64,000 bases of DNA from Candidatus Hydrothermarchaeum profundi (lineage in GTDB: Archaea > Hydrothermarchaeota > Hydrothermarchaeia > Hydrothermarchaeales > Hydrothermarchaeaceae). Position numbers and translations under genes: made by a program. The stretch is taken from the NCBI GenBank assembly GCA_002011125.2, contig MTMF02000009.1:1022989-1086988 (forward strand), in the 5' to 3' direction. Below are positions 27,002 through 35,794 of the stretch, in pieces; position 1 is the stretch's first letter, and each line of letters begins with the position of its first letter. The notes beneath the pieces are model-generated. The model made no database searches and was not told the origin of the DNA. It saw only the letters and a list, made by a program, of their open reading frames with translations.

Positions 27002-27787
27002 GAGAGCCTTAGCCGTTTTAAAAGCTCTTAAATAGCCATCTACCGAATTAGCTCTTGAGGTATCGATTAGACACTTATCAACTCCGACTATGGGGGCTCC
27101 ATAGCCTTTACCATTTCCTATAAAAACCAAAGTTCTAAAAATCAAGTTTCCTGTAATGCCATTTGGGGCTATTATAAAATTTGCTCCATCTTTAATGGCA
27201 TCTTCAATTAATATCGAGTAATTTTTAACATTTCTTAAGGAACTAGAGATAAACTCGGCTTCGTCTAATGTCTTGTCTACTAGAGCATGCCTACCGTAAT
27301 CCTGCTTCCTACCACCACTTAATATACCAATTCTAGGTGTTAATCCAAGTTTCATTAGAATCTTGGTGCCCTCACTAATCAGAAAGGTCTTATCCTCAAT
27401 GCTCCATCCCTCGTCTATACCAACCGGAGCAAGCATAAAGGATTTCCCTTCGGGGGATTCTAATATTGCTATTCTACTTATTTTAGTATTGAAAGCATTT
27501 TTAATTGCTTGGATGAAACGCTTCGCATCTCCTGATCCCCTTATTGCAACATCTACCCTTCCTTTTTTTACTAATTCAACTAAATAGTTCTCTACATTTT
27601 TGGATTCTACTACCTCCGTATTTACATTGCTAGAAAATTTTAGTGGGGTAACTACGGTTACCTCTCCCTCTATTTCTGCAGCCTCTATGATCTTATTTAC
27701 ATACCCCTCTCTTTCGATTCCTGCACCAATAGCTATTTTTACTTTTTTTGCTTGTGCAACTTTCTCCAAAGCCTTTATAATGTCCAT
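26996..27787 (-). CDS. mtxX: MtxX homologue (methanogenesis marker protein 4)
   Basis: 263 residues. It has the phosphotransacetylase-like fold of MtxX, with family stretches VRIGILSGGRKQDYGRH-like (here PRIGILSGGRKQDYGRH), GANFIIAPNGITGNLIFRT and the N-terminal KIAIGAGIEREG. In methanogens MtxX occurs near methyltransferase genes, and the family is a conserved marker of methanogenesis; its reaction is unknown. Its presence supports a methanogen-type C1 metabolism in this organism. It is monocistronic here, divergent from uppS. Confidence 0.88.
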   Translation of the reverse strand: MDIIKALEKVAQAKKVKIAIGAGIEREGYVNKIIEAAEIEGEVTVVTPLKFSSNVNTEVVESKNVENYLVELVKKGRVDVAIRGSGDAKRFIQAIKNAFNTKISRIAILESPEGKSFMLAPVGIDEGWSIEDKTFLISEGTKILMKLGLTPRIGILSGGRKQDYGRHALVDKTLDEAEFISSSLRNVKNYSILIEDAIKDGANFIIAPNGITGNLIFRTLVFIGNGKGYGAPIVGVDKCLIDTSRANSVDGYLRAFKTAKALS

Positions 27788-27866
27788 AACATAAATTTGT
27801 GAGATAATACTTTAAAAATTACTTATAGGAAAAAATAAATATCTACGACTTATTAAAGGAGAGAGG

Positions 27867-28637
27867 ATGCTAAGTAAGCTACTAAAGCCGATTTATTTTG
27901 TATATGAGGCAAAGCTGGAAAGAGATGTTAAGAAGGGGAAACTACCTCGTCACATAGCCATTATTATGGATGGGAATAGGAGGTTAGCAGAAAAAGTAGG
28001 TATTATGCCATGGGAAGGACATAGACTTGGGGCTCAAAAGTTAGAAGAAGTATTAGATTGGTGCATCGATTTAGGAATAAAAACCGTCACGGCATACGCT
28101 TTTTCCAATGAAAACTTTTATAGACCAAAAATAGAGAGAGAACGTCTTTTTGATTTGTTTGAGGAGTATTTTAACAAGGTTGCGGTAGACAAAAAAATAC
28201 ATAAAAATAAGGCTAGGGTTAAGGCTATTGGCAGGAAGGAGAAATTTCCTCCGAGAGTAAGAGAGGCGATAAGAAGGGCAGAGGAGGCTACTAAGGATTA
28301 TAATAATTTTCACCTAAATTTAGCTGTGGCGTATGGAGGAAGACAGGAGATAGTGGACGCTGTAAAATCTGTTGCATCTGATGTCAAGACCGGTAAACTA
28401 GAGATAAAAGATATCGATGAGAAGATAATAAGTAAAAATCTGTATACAAATGGCTTGCCTGACCCTGATCTAGTGATAAGGACTTCAGGTGAAGAAAGAA
28501 TCTCGGGATTTCTTTTGTGGCAAAGTGCCTATTCCGAGTTATACTTCTGCGAGAGTTATTGGCCAGGGTTTAGAAAGATCGATTTTTTGAGGGCTATTAG
28601 GACATTCCAGCAGAGAAAGAGGAGATTTGGAAGATAG
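27867..28637 (+). CDS. uppS: cis-Prenyltransferase (undecaprenyl diphosphate synthase family)
   Basis: 256 residues. Signature stretches are IAIIMDGNRRLAEK, GHRLGAQKLEEV, TAYAFSNENFYRP and RTSGEERISGFLLWQ. In archaea this enzyme builds the long polyprenyl (dolichol) carrier for glycosylation, and may work with the dolichol-kinase-like protein at 18298-18867. A strong AAAGGAGAGAGG precedes the ATG. Confidence 0.94.
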   Translation: MLSKLLKPIYFVYEAKLERDVKKGKLPRHIAIIMDGNRRLAEKVGIMPWEGHRLGAQKLEEVLDWCIDLGIKTVTAYAFSNENFYRPKIERERLFDLFEEYFNKVAVDKKIHKNKARVKAIGRKEKFPPRVREAIRRAEEATKDYNNFHLNLAVAYGGRQEIVDAVKSVASDVKTGKLEIKDIDEKIISKNLYTNGLPDPDLVIRTSGEERISGFLLWQSAYSELYFCESYWPGFRKIDFLRAIRTFQQRKRRFGR

Positions 28638-28675
28638 GTTTATAAATATGCTTAATAAAGATATGATTGAAGGCC

Positions 28676-29122
28676 ATGAGGAAGGTAATTGCTCTAACAT
28701 TAATTGTTTGTTTTGTTTTAAATGTTAGCGGGTTATGGGGATATGAGAAGACATCTACAGTTTTAATGAAATTTGAGGACGGTACAGCTATTAATGCCGA
28801 GGTAGCTAGGGATAAAGCGAGAGGACTCATGTTTAGGGACTCTCTGAATGAGAATGAAGGAATGTTTTTTTCTTTCGATGAAATGGGGAAGTATGGTTTC
28901 TGGATGAAAAATATGAAGTTTCCTCTTGATATAATATGGCTTGATGAAAATTTCCGAGTCGTACATATAGAGGAAAATGTTCCCCCTTGTAATGACGAAT
29001 GTCCTACATATATTCCTGAGAGACCAGCAAAGTATGTACTTGAGGTTCAAGCAAATTTTGCAGTAGAACACTCAGTAGGACTAGGAGATAAAGTGTATGC
29101 AACCGAAGAAATTATTGCTTGA
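28676..29122 (+). CDS. Secreted DUF192 protein
   Basis: About 148 residues: a signal peptide (MRKVIALTLIVCFVLNVSG) and one DUF192 domain with RGLMFRDSL, GMFFSF, FWMKNMKFPLDIIWL and VPPCNDECPTY. The function of DUF192 is not established; it is found in exported proteins of archaea and bacteria. Two cysteines may form a disulfide. I prefer ATG 28676; a TTG at 28667 is possible. Confidence 0.88.
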   Translation: MRKVIALTLIVCFVLNVSGLWGYEKTSTVLMKFEDGTAINAEVARDKARGLMFRDSLNENEGMFFSFDEMGKYGFWMKNMKFPLDIIWLDENFRVVHIEENVPPCNDECPTYIPERPAKYVLEVQANFAVEHSVGLGDKVYATEEIIA

Positions 29123-29137
29123 ATGAGTATCTCGAAT

Positions 29138-29626
29138 TCATATCCTAACTATTCTTACATCCATCTCTTCGGTATCTAGCAAAGCCAAAGTTTTTTCTCC
29201 ACTTAGATAACCACAAAGCTCTCCGGGATTAGTCACTAGAGTACTTTCTACTCTTTTAACATCTGATTTATGTGTATGTCCAGTTATAACAACGTCATAA
29301 AGACCGCTCTTTATTAAGGCATTCGTAACTGCTTGAATAGTTCCGTGGTATACTACTATTTTTTTGCCATTATGTTTAATCTCTGCTAGTTCTTGTAGGG
29401 AAGCATTCATTTCAGAGAACTTCAGGGAGAGGAGTCTCTTTTCTCCGTCATTATTTCCATAAACTCCTATAAACTCTGCCTTCAGTTTACTAAATTCTGG
29501 CACAGTAAAGGGAGATATAATATCTCCGGCATGGATAACCAGATCCACTTTGTGCGAATTAAAATATTTTACTGCCTTCTTAATTGCATCTACATTATCA
29601 TGGCTGTCAGATAGAATCCCAATCAA
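29138..29626 (-). CDS. YfcE/MJ0936-type phosphodiesterase
   Basis: 162 residues of the calcineurin-like metallophosphoesterase fold, with all metal-binding blocks: ILSDSHDNVDA, VIHAGDI, GVYGNNDGE, VVYHGT and VITGHTHKSD. Family members hydrolyse model phosphodiesters with Mn2+ or Ni2+; natural substrates are unclear. Confidence 0.93.
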   Translation of the reverse strand: MIGILSDSHDNVDAIKKAVKYFNSHKVDLVIHAGDIISPFTVPEFSKLKAEFIGVYGNNDGEKRLLSLKFSEMNASLQELAEIKHNGKKIVVYHGTIQAVTNALIKSGLYDVVITGHTHKSDVKRVESTLVTNPGELCGYLSGEKTLALLDTEEMDVRIVRI

Positions 29627-29680
29627 CTATATCACCTTCTTTAATAGTGCATTATTTTTAAAAATAAGTTTTTGTAAGCC

Positions 29681-29690
29681 GTATATATTA
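29681..29690 (+). promoter_or_regulatory. Probable TATA box upstream of the aminotransferase gene
   Basis: GTATATATTA lies about 34-43 nt before the ATG at 29724, which fits an archaeal promoter with a short leader. Confidence 0.45.
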
Positions 29691-29723
29691 TACACTTGAG
29701 AATAGATGTAATTAGGTGTTAAA

Positions 29724-30854
29724 ATGTTTGCAAAACGCTTGGATTATATTGATATCTCAGGTATAAGAAAGATGTTTGAAATGGCTGGTGGGAGGGATAT
29801 TATTAATTTAGCTTTAGGGGAGCCGGATTTTCCTATACCTCCAGAGTCTAAAGAAGAAATCAAAAGAGCGATTGAAGAAGATTTTACTCATTACACTCCT
29901 AATAAAGGGATACTTGAGTTGCGTGAAGAACTAGCGAAGAAATTTGAAAATAGAGGTATTAAAACCGATCCTCAGCAAATTATAGTTACATCTGGAGCAT
30001 CCGAGGCTCTGTTCCTCGCTATTATGGCATTCGTAGATGTTAAAGATGAGGTCTTAATTCCAGACCCAGGTTTTGTATCTTTTAATCCAATGGTCAGATT
30101 GGCAGGGGGATTACCTATCTCTGTTCCTCTAAAGGAGGAAGACGGATTTGTAATAGATTTAGAGGAAGTAAAAAAAAGGATCAGTAAGAAAACGAAAATG
30201 CTCATAGTAAACTCGCCAAGTAATCCGACAGGGGCAGTATTTCCAAAAGAAACTATAAAAGGGTTAGCGGAAATATGCGAGGATTACAACATAATGGCGT
30301 TATCTGACGAAGTTTATGAAGATATTATTTATGAAGGAAAACACTATAGCGTTGGTCAATATACGGATAACTCGATAGTTGTAAGCGCTTTTTCTAAAAC
30401 TTATGCGATGACTGGACTGAGATTAGGCTATCTTAAAAGCACCAATGAAGCGGTAGAAGAAATGCTTAAAGTGCATCAGTATATTCAGGCAAGTACTTGT
30501 TCTCTATCCCAAGTGGCTGCGCTTGCTGCACTTAAGACTAAGGGTTTCGTAGAAGCGATGGTTAAGGTATTCAAGAAGCGTCGGGAGATCGCAGTGGATC
30601 TTCTAAATAAAATAGATGGAGTCACTTGTTCGCTTCCTAAGGGCGCATTTTATGTTTTCCCGAACTTTTCAAAATTCGGAAGATCCTCGGATTTATCGAT
30701 GGAGTTTCTTAAAGAAGCAAAGGTCATAACTACGCCGGGTACAGCATTTGGACAATACGGAGAAGGATTCATTAGATTTTCTTACGCGACTAGTGAAAAT
30801 AATATTTCAAAAGGGATTGAGAGGATCAGGAAATATTTATATTCTGTAAAATAA
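29724..30854 (+). CDS. Class I/II aminotransferase, aspartate aminotransferase-like
   Basis: 376 residues, fold type I PLP enzyme. The N-terminus shows INLALGEPDFPIPP, the substrate-binding NSPSNPTGAVFP, and the PLP lysine in SAFSKTYAMTGLRLGY. It is closest in pattern to archaeal AspC/AlaT-type enzymes; exact amino-acid specificity cannot be read from the sequence. An M42 peptidase gene follows 25 nt later on the same strand. Confidence 0.92.
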   Translation: MFAKRLDYIDISGIRKMFEMAGGRDIINLALGEPDFPIPPESKEEIKRAIEEDFTHYTPNKGILELREELAKKFENRGIKTDPQQIIVTSGASEALFLAIMAFVDVKDEVLIPDPGFVSFNPMVRLAGGLPISVPLKEEDGFVIDLEEVKKRISKKTKMLIVNSPSNPTGAVFPKETIKGLAEICEDYNIMALSDEVYEDIIYEGKHYSVGQYTDNSIVVSAFSKTYAMTGLRLGYLKSTNEAVEEMLKVHQYIQASTCSLSQVAALAALKTKGFVEAMVKVFKKRREIAVDLLNKIDGVTCSLPKGAFYVFPNFSKFGRSSDLSMEFLKEAKVITTPGTAFGQYGEGFIRFSYATSENNISKGIERIRKYLYSVK

Positions 30855-30879
30855 AAGTTGGCTGGAGGCTTGAATAATC

Positions 30880-31908
30880 ATGAAATTGTTACAAAAACTC
30901 TCAGAAGCTCATGGAGTTCCTGGAGCGGAGAGAGAAGTAAGAGAAATAATGGAAGAAGAGCTGTTGAAGTATTGCGATGAGGTTGAAGTAGATAATATGG
31001 GCAATCTTATAGCTAGGAAAGGGGATGGAGAAAAGAAAGTGATGTTGTCCGCACATATGGATGAGATTGGTCTAATTGTAAAGCATATAGACAAGGAGGG
31101 TTTTATCCGGTTCGCTTCCTTAGGCGGTATATTTGATCAAACACTACTCAATCAGAGGGTTATAATTCACAGTAAGAAGGGGAGGGTAACAGGTGTCATA
31201 GGCTCTAAGCCTCCGCATTTAATGGATGAAGAAGAAAGAAAAAAACCTGTTAAAGCAAAAGATATGTTTATAGACATAGGAGCGGCGGATAATAAAGATG
31301 CAGAGAAGATAGGAGTTTCTGTCGGGGATTATATAACACTTGAAAGAAGCTTTAAAAAACTTGGTAAAAAACTAGTCACAGGGAAAGCCTTTGATGATAG
31401 GATAGGATGTTATGCTCTCCTTGAGGTGATGAGAAGAGTAGATACGGATTGGTTAGTATATGCCGTAGGTACTACGCAGGAGGAGGTAGGATTAAAAGGT
31501 GCAAGGACCGCTGCTTATAAGATAACACCGGACTACGCTATAGTATTGGAAGTGACTACGACCGGGGATTACCCGGGTGTAAGGGAAGAGGAATCAGCTA
31601 ACAAAATAGGAAAAGGGCCGGCACTTACTCTTGTAGACGCAGGGGGGCGTGGTTTAATAACTCATCCTAAAGTCCGGGATTTGCTAATAACGACTGCTGA
31701 GGATAACAAAATCCCCTATCAATTGGAAGTTGGAGAGGGTGGAACTACTGATGCTAGTGTTATCCACCTTACAAAGGAGGGAATACCCTCCGGGGTTATA
31801 TCTGTACCAACGAGGTATATACATAGTCCTGTAGAAGTCGCTAGTGTGAAGGACATTGAGAATATGATCAAACTCGCAACCTTGAGCTTAAAAGTGGGAA
31901 TAAAATAA
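30880..31908 (+). CDS. M42-family aminopeptidase (TET-type)
   Basis: 342 residues. The di-zinc site residues are recognisable: [11 protein letters not shown], the bridging aspartate in [14 protein letters not shown], the catalytic [11 protein letters not shown], and the last histidine in [11 protein letters not shown]42 enzymes form large tetrahedral particles that finish peptide breakdown in the cytoplasm. Often misnamed endoglucanase or cellulase M. Confidence 0.94.
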   Translation: MKLLQKLSEAHGVPGAEREVREIMEEELLKYCDEVEVDNMGNLIARKGDGEKKVMLSAHMDEIGLIVKHIDKEGFIRFASLGGIFDQTLLNQRVIIHSKKGRVTGVIGSKPPHLMDEEERKKPVKAKDMFIDIGAADNKDAEKIGVSVGDYITLERSFKKLGKKLVTGKAFDDRIGCYALLEVMRRVDTDWLVYAVGTTQEEVGLKGARTAAYKITPDYAIVLEVTTTGDYPGVREEESANKIGKGPALTLVDAGGRGLITHPKVRDLLITTAEDNKIPYQLEVGEGGTTDASVIHLTKEGIPSGVISVPTRYIHSPVEVASVKDIENMIKLATLSLKVGIK

Positions 31909-31955
31909 CAAGGTTTTTATGTTCTGAAAATCTTTTTTGGCGTAAGGTGGGATTA

Positions 31956-32276
31956 ATGAAACTAGGGATAATTATCTACTCTAATGATTCTGAAACTGTT
32001 TGGAATGCTTTTAGAGTTGGAAATTACGCTTTGCAGCAAGGTGATAGTGTTAGGGTTTTTCTACTTGGAAAAGGCGTCGAATGTGAGTCTTTAGACACCG
32101 TAGAATTCAAAATTAAGGAGCAAATGCAATCTTTTGTCGATAACGGAGGGGAAATACTTGCTTGCGGTACTTGCCTAAAAATTAGGAAAAAAGAGGCATC
32201 AGAGATCTGTCCTTTATCTACGTTGAAAGATTTGTATACAATAGTTAGTGAAAGCGATAAAATATTAACATTCTAA
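31956..32276 (+). CDS. DsrE-like sulfur-relay protein
   Basis: 106 residues, DsrE/DsrF fold: KLGIIIYSNDSETVWNAFRV at the start and the cysteine motif ACGTCLKIRK, where cysteines could carry persulfide. It lies 14 nt upstream of the aldehyde ferredoxin oxidoreductase gene on the same strand, so it may deliver sulfur for the tungsten or molybdenum cofactor or interact with it (inference). ATG 31956 follows a GGTGG; an in-frame GTG at 31947 is less likely. Confidence 0.85.
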   Translation: MKLGIIIYSNDSETVWNAFRVGNYALQQGDSVRVFLLGKGVECESLDTVEFKIKEQMQSFVDNGGEILACGTCLKIRKKEASEICPLSTLKDLYTIVSESDKILTF

Positions 32277-32290
32277 TTTTGGGAGGTTAG

Positions 32291-33922
32291 ATGGGTCTAT
32301 TAAAGATATTGAGGGTTAATCTCTCAAAGGAAAGTATTAAGGAGGAAGAGATTGAACAGGGAGATTTCATTGGAGGCAGAGGCCTTGGAGTGTATATTGC
32401 ATCGCGGGAACTTGATCCTAAAGTCGAAGCGTTCTCTGAAGGCAATAAGATAATCATATCTAACGGCCCATTAGCGGGTACTTTAGTTCCCTTCAGTGGT
32501 AGATGTAATGTAACAAGTAAGTCGCCACTCACAGGTACCCTATTTAGTTCTAATGCGGGAGGGATGTTTAGTTATGAGCTCAGCAAGACAGGATATGATG
32601 TCATAATAATTGAAGGAAAATCTAATGACCCAGTATATTTGAAAGTAGGAGACGATTCACAGATAGTTAATGCCACAGAGATATGGGGGAAAACTGTTTT
32701 TGAAACTCTTGAGTTCTTTAAAAAAACAGGACTTGAAAAAGGGAAGGTAGCATGTATAGGGCCTGCTGGTGAAAATTTAGTGAGATTTGCGAATATAATG
32801 GTACAAGGCCACAGAGCATTCGGAAGGGGCGGTTTAGGTTCTGTTATGGGGTTCAAAAAGCTAAAGGCAGTTGTACTGGACGGTTCTCAACATAAGAAGA
32901 AGAAATTCGAGGAGTTAGCGAGAGAATTAAGAAAGAAAATCAAGAGAATCTCAAGTCCACTTAAAACGCAGGGGACATCGAACATATTAGCAATAATTCA
33001 AGAGATTAGGTCTCTTCCTACAAAGAACTTCCAGCATAAGGAGTTCGAAAATGCGGATATGATAAATGGGGATGCTCTCAGGAAATATACGCTCCGAAGT
33101 GATACATGTTATTCTTGTATTATAGCCTGCAAAAGGATTACTCGTAGCGAGAGATATGGTATAGTTACAGATGGTCCGGAGTATGAGACTCTTGCAGCTT
33201 TTGGGTCGTACATTTGCAACTATGATATCGAAAGCATAATCAAAGCTAATGATCTTTGCGATAATATGGGAATTGACACTATTTCTATGGGAAGCGCTAT
33301 CGCACATTTCATGGAGGCCTCTGGGAAGTGGGGCGATTATGAATTAGCCCACGAGCTGATAGTTAAAACTGCGTATAGAGATGGAATCGGAGATAAGCTC
33401 GCAGAGGGTTCAGCAAGATTTGCGAAAGATATGGGTATTGAGGCGATAGCAGTTAAAGGAATGGATCTTCCAGCATATCATCCTCAAGGTCTATATGGCC
33501 AGGGTTTAGCGTTTGTAACGAGTAATAGAGGGGCGGACCACCTATATTCCTCTTATTATCTAGAGGAATTAAAAAGGAAAGATAGAGAAGCTCTTTCTAA
33601 AGAGAAGATTCCTGAGATTATCGCTAATGAAAATAAAAATGCAATCCTTGATTCGCTCATATTATGCAAGTTTTCACGGAGGTTTTACTCTATTGAAGAT
33701 TTCTTAAAGCTATTATCCATTACAATGTCTAGAGATATCAGTGAAGAAGAATTTTATGAGATGGGAGGAAAAATTATCACAGAAGAGAGAAGGTTCAATT
33801 TTAAAGCTGGAATAACGAAGGAGGATGTCTTGCCAAGTAGGATTTCGATCCCGGGTTTAAAAGAGGCGTTAAGAGAATATTACCTCCTAAGAGGATGGGA
33901 CAAGGAGGGGGCCCCTAAGTGA
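32291..33922 (+). CDS. Aldehyde ferredoxin oxidoreductase family protein
   Basis: 543 residues. It has the N-terminal tungstopterin domain (FIGGRGLGVYIASREL, SNGPLAGTLVPFSGR, FSSNAGGMFSYELSKTGYD) and iron-sulfur cysteines in DTCYSCIIACKR. Family enzymes oxidise aldehydes to acids with ferredoxin using a tungsten bis-pterin. It is shorter than typical AORs (about 600), with a reduced C-terminal region, so the substrate may differ. It overlaps the convergent gene at 33915-34826 by 8 nt. Confidence 0.9.
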   Translation: MGLLKILRVNLSKESIKEEEIEQGDFIGGRGLGVYIASRELDPKVEAFSEGNKIIISNGPLAGTLVPFSGRCNVTSKSPLTGTLFSSNAGGMFSYELSKTGYDVIIIEGKSNDPVYLKVGDDSQIVNATEIWGKTVFETLEFFKKTGLEKGKVACIGPAGENLVRFANIMVQGHRAFGRGGLGSVMGFKKLKAVVLDGSQHKKKKFEELARELRKKIKRISSPLKTQGTSNILAIIQEIRSLPTKNFQHKEFENADMINGDALRKYTLRSDTCYSCIIACKRITRSERYGIVTDGPEYETLAAFGSYICNYDIESIIKANDLCDNMGIDTISMGSAIAHFMEASGKWGDYELAHELIVKTAYRDGIGDKLAEGSARFAKDMGIEAIAVKGMDLPAYHPQGLYGQGLAFVTSNRGADHLYSSYYLEELKRKDREALSKEKIPEIIANENKNAILDSLILCKFSRRFYSIEDFLKLLSITMSRDISEEEFYEMGGKIITEERRFNFKAGITKEDVLPSRISIPGLKEALREYYLLRGWDKEGAPK

Positions 33923-34826
33923 GCTTTTTTAAAATGTTATCTAAAGCTGTTAGAATTTCCTCATAGCCATCTCCCCAATGCACGGTATATCCTAGGTGGC
34001 CATTAATCATTAGGGGACCGGTTTTATTTTTCAAACAACATCTCGTTATAAAGTATCCATCCACTTTATGCTTTCTAGGGCAGATATTATAAAATATAAA
34101 TCTCTTGCCAGGGAAGTTCTCGCTGAATACTTCTTTGGATACTTTGCATCCTATTAGAACTATTTTATCATTCTTTACGTCAAATTTTTTATCTAGGAAA
34201 ACAACTTTTGAACCATTAAGTACTTCCGGTATTCCTGAAGCCGAGCAAGGGAGTACAAGAAGAGAAGGTCTAAATTTTTTAGTTAATTCTCTAGCAATTT
34301 TTAAAATATTTATTCTTTTAAATTTAAACGATACCGGTATATCAAGTTGTGTTTTTCGGATGGTCTTTAAACTTTCCAGTAGTCTTGAAGGGTAGGGAGG
34401 GACAACATCTATAACATTAATAGTAGGAACTTTTTCAGGGACTATAGCAAAGTTCACATGATCATATTTCCCGAAAAAAACGACCCCCTTTACTCTCTTT
34501 CTCCTAGCTATCTCATGGGCAACTGTAAGGATTTCTGAATTACTAAGCGGATTTATTTTACTGCGAATAATCGCAGTATCCTCTGCCTTTGAGAGAACTT
34601 CTATTCCTTCAACTTTTCTCATAAAGGAAAAATTATCATTCGTTTTATCCAAAGGCTCCTCTTTTCTAACTCTAATGATTGTTGCATTGTCCGTCTTTTT
34701 ATTATAAAGAACAAGATATTCTGAAGAGAAATATACTTTCTTGTTTCTTGCTATCTCTCGGATTTCACGTTCATCATTTAGGTCTTTTTCAACTTCAACT
34801 AGCCCTACCATTTTGCAATGGTGCAT
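33915..34826 (-). CDS. Uncharacterised protein in the marker-11 operon
   Basis: About 303 residues from the ATG at 34826, which is 2 nt after the radical SAM stop. Visible features: VIDVVPPYPSRLLE, LVLPCSASGIPEV, FYNICPRKHK, TRCCLKNKTGPLMINGHLGY and TVHWGDGYEEI near the C-terminus. Six or so cysteines could bind metal or an Fe-S cluster. I believe it matches a methanogen-associated family of unknown function (DUF7714), but cannot verify this. It is the last gene of the operon 38058-33915. Confidence 0.75.
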   Translation of the reverse strand: MHHCKMVGLVEVEKDLNDEREIREIARNKKVYFSSEYLVLYNKKTDNATIIRVRKEEPLDKTNDNFSFMRKVEGIEVLSKAEDTAIIRSKINPLSNSEILTVAHEIARRKRVKGVVFFGKYDHVNFAIVPEKVPTINVIDVVPPYPSRLLESLKTIRKTQLDIPVSFKFKRINILKIARELTKKFRPSLLVLPCSASGIPEVLNGSKVVFLDKKFDVKNDKIVLIGCKVSKEVFSENFPGKRFIFYNICPRKHKVDGYFITRCCLKNKTGPLMINGHLGYTVHWGDGYEEILTALDNILKKLT

Positions 34827-34828
34827 AA

Positions 34829-35794
34829 TTAAACCTCTGTTGGAGATAATTGACAGGCAGAACAGAGCCCGCACATAGTCTTTCCAGTATATATGAGCCC
34901 GTAATTATTGAGTATCTCCTTCTGACTTCTAGAAAGAAATAATATTCTAGCTGCATTTGGTCTTTCTGCTTTTCCCATTGTTGCTTCTATTAATGGAGCA
35001 CTATTTCTCGGCATTGTAAGAGGTCTTAGATGCGCTATAACCCCTATAGACGTCAGTTCTTCCAGCCCTCTTATTACGGTAGAATCACTTTCTCCTAACC
35101 CTATTATCACATTGGAGAATACTTTACCCTCACCGAACGTATTTACTGCTTCTTTGAGATGGTGAAGAATATACTCTAAGGACTTATTTGGGCAGACTTT
35201 TCTCAGGATTTTATGATCGAAACTCTCAATATTATATTTTATCTCATCTACCCCTGCTTGGAATAGTTTTTCTGAGGCACCTTCAGCAGGGTAAATTGAA
35301 ACTCCAATTGGACAATTGAATTCCTCTCTTAACTCTTTAACGATATTCACCATTTTTTCTAACTCTAGTGAGGGGGTTAGGGGTATTCCGGAGGTTAAGG
35401 AAATAGCCTTTAGCATGGGATCAACAGCAGCATTCCTAACAATTTTAATGACATCCCGATTATCTCTTTTTGCCTTTAACTCGCAGAATTTACAGCCATA
35501 GTTACAGGAAGTACTAACCATTATGTAGGCCTGTTCTGGGCAGTGAGATAACGGCTTCTCAAGCCTGCACTCCAAAGTTCTATCACCTAAGAAAATCCGA
35601 TTTTTTCCATTTTCGTTCTTGATTTTTAATTGTGAATCTTTAGATAGTATCAGTCTGATTCTCTGTTTGCCCACTCTCGCGAATAGGGATGGAGCACCAG
35701 CACCTGGGCCTCCTGAACTTATAGAAAGCATTTTTGATGGTATTCCCTCAGCATGTATTTCCCCAATAGCTAGGAGTTCTGCCTTAGATATCAT
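34829..35794 (-). CDS. Radical SAM enzyme, BioB/HmdB-like
   Basis: 321 residues. The radical SAM motif CNYGCKFC has Cys 97, 101 and 104 (CX3CX2C). A second cluster CGLCSAC (308, 311, 314) sits at the C-terminus and could hold an auxiliary Fe-S cluster. The barrel includes VIIGLGESD and HLRPLTMPRN, similar to the biotin-synthase/HmdB/PylB group. It overlaps marker protein 11 by 4 nt (ATGA). It is not the arginine methylase Mmp10, whose N-terminal cysteine pattern differs. Substrate unknown. Confidence 0.85.
   Translation of the reverse strand: MISKAELLAIGEIHAEGIPSKMLSISSGGPGAGAPSLFARVGKQRIRLILSKDSQLKIKNENGKNRIFLGDRTLECRLEKPLSHCPEQAYIMVSTSCNYGCKFCELKAKRDNRDVIKIVRNAAVDPMLKAISLTSGIPLTPSLELEKMVNIVKELREEFNCPIGVSIYPAEGASEKLFQAGVDEIKYNIESFDHKILRKVCPNKSLEYILHHLKEAVNTFGEGKVFSNVIIGLGESDSTVIRGLEELTSIGVIAHLRPLTMPRNSAPLIEATMGKAERPNAARILFLSRSQKEILNNYGLIYTGKTMCGLCSACQLSPTEV

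Noticed and set aside
34829-35794. Radical SAM protein as the McrA arginine methylase Mmp10
   Set aside because: Mmp10 is about 410 residues with a cysteine-rich N-terminus of a different pattern. This protein has 321 residues, CX3CX2C at 97-104 and a C-terminal CX2CX2C.
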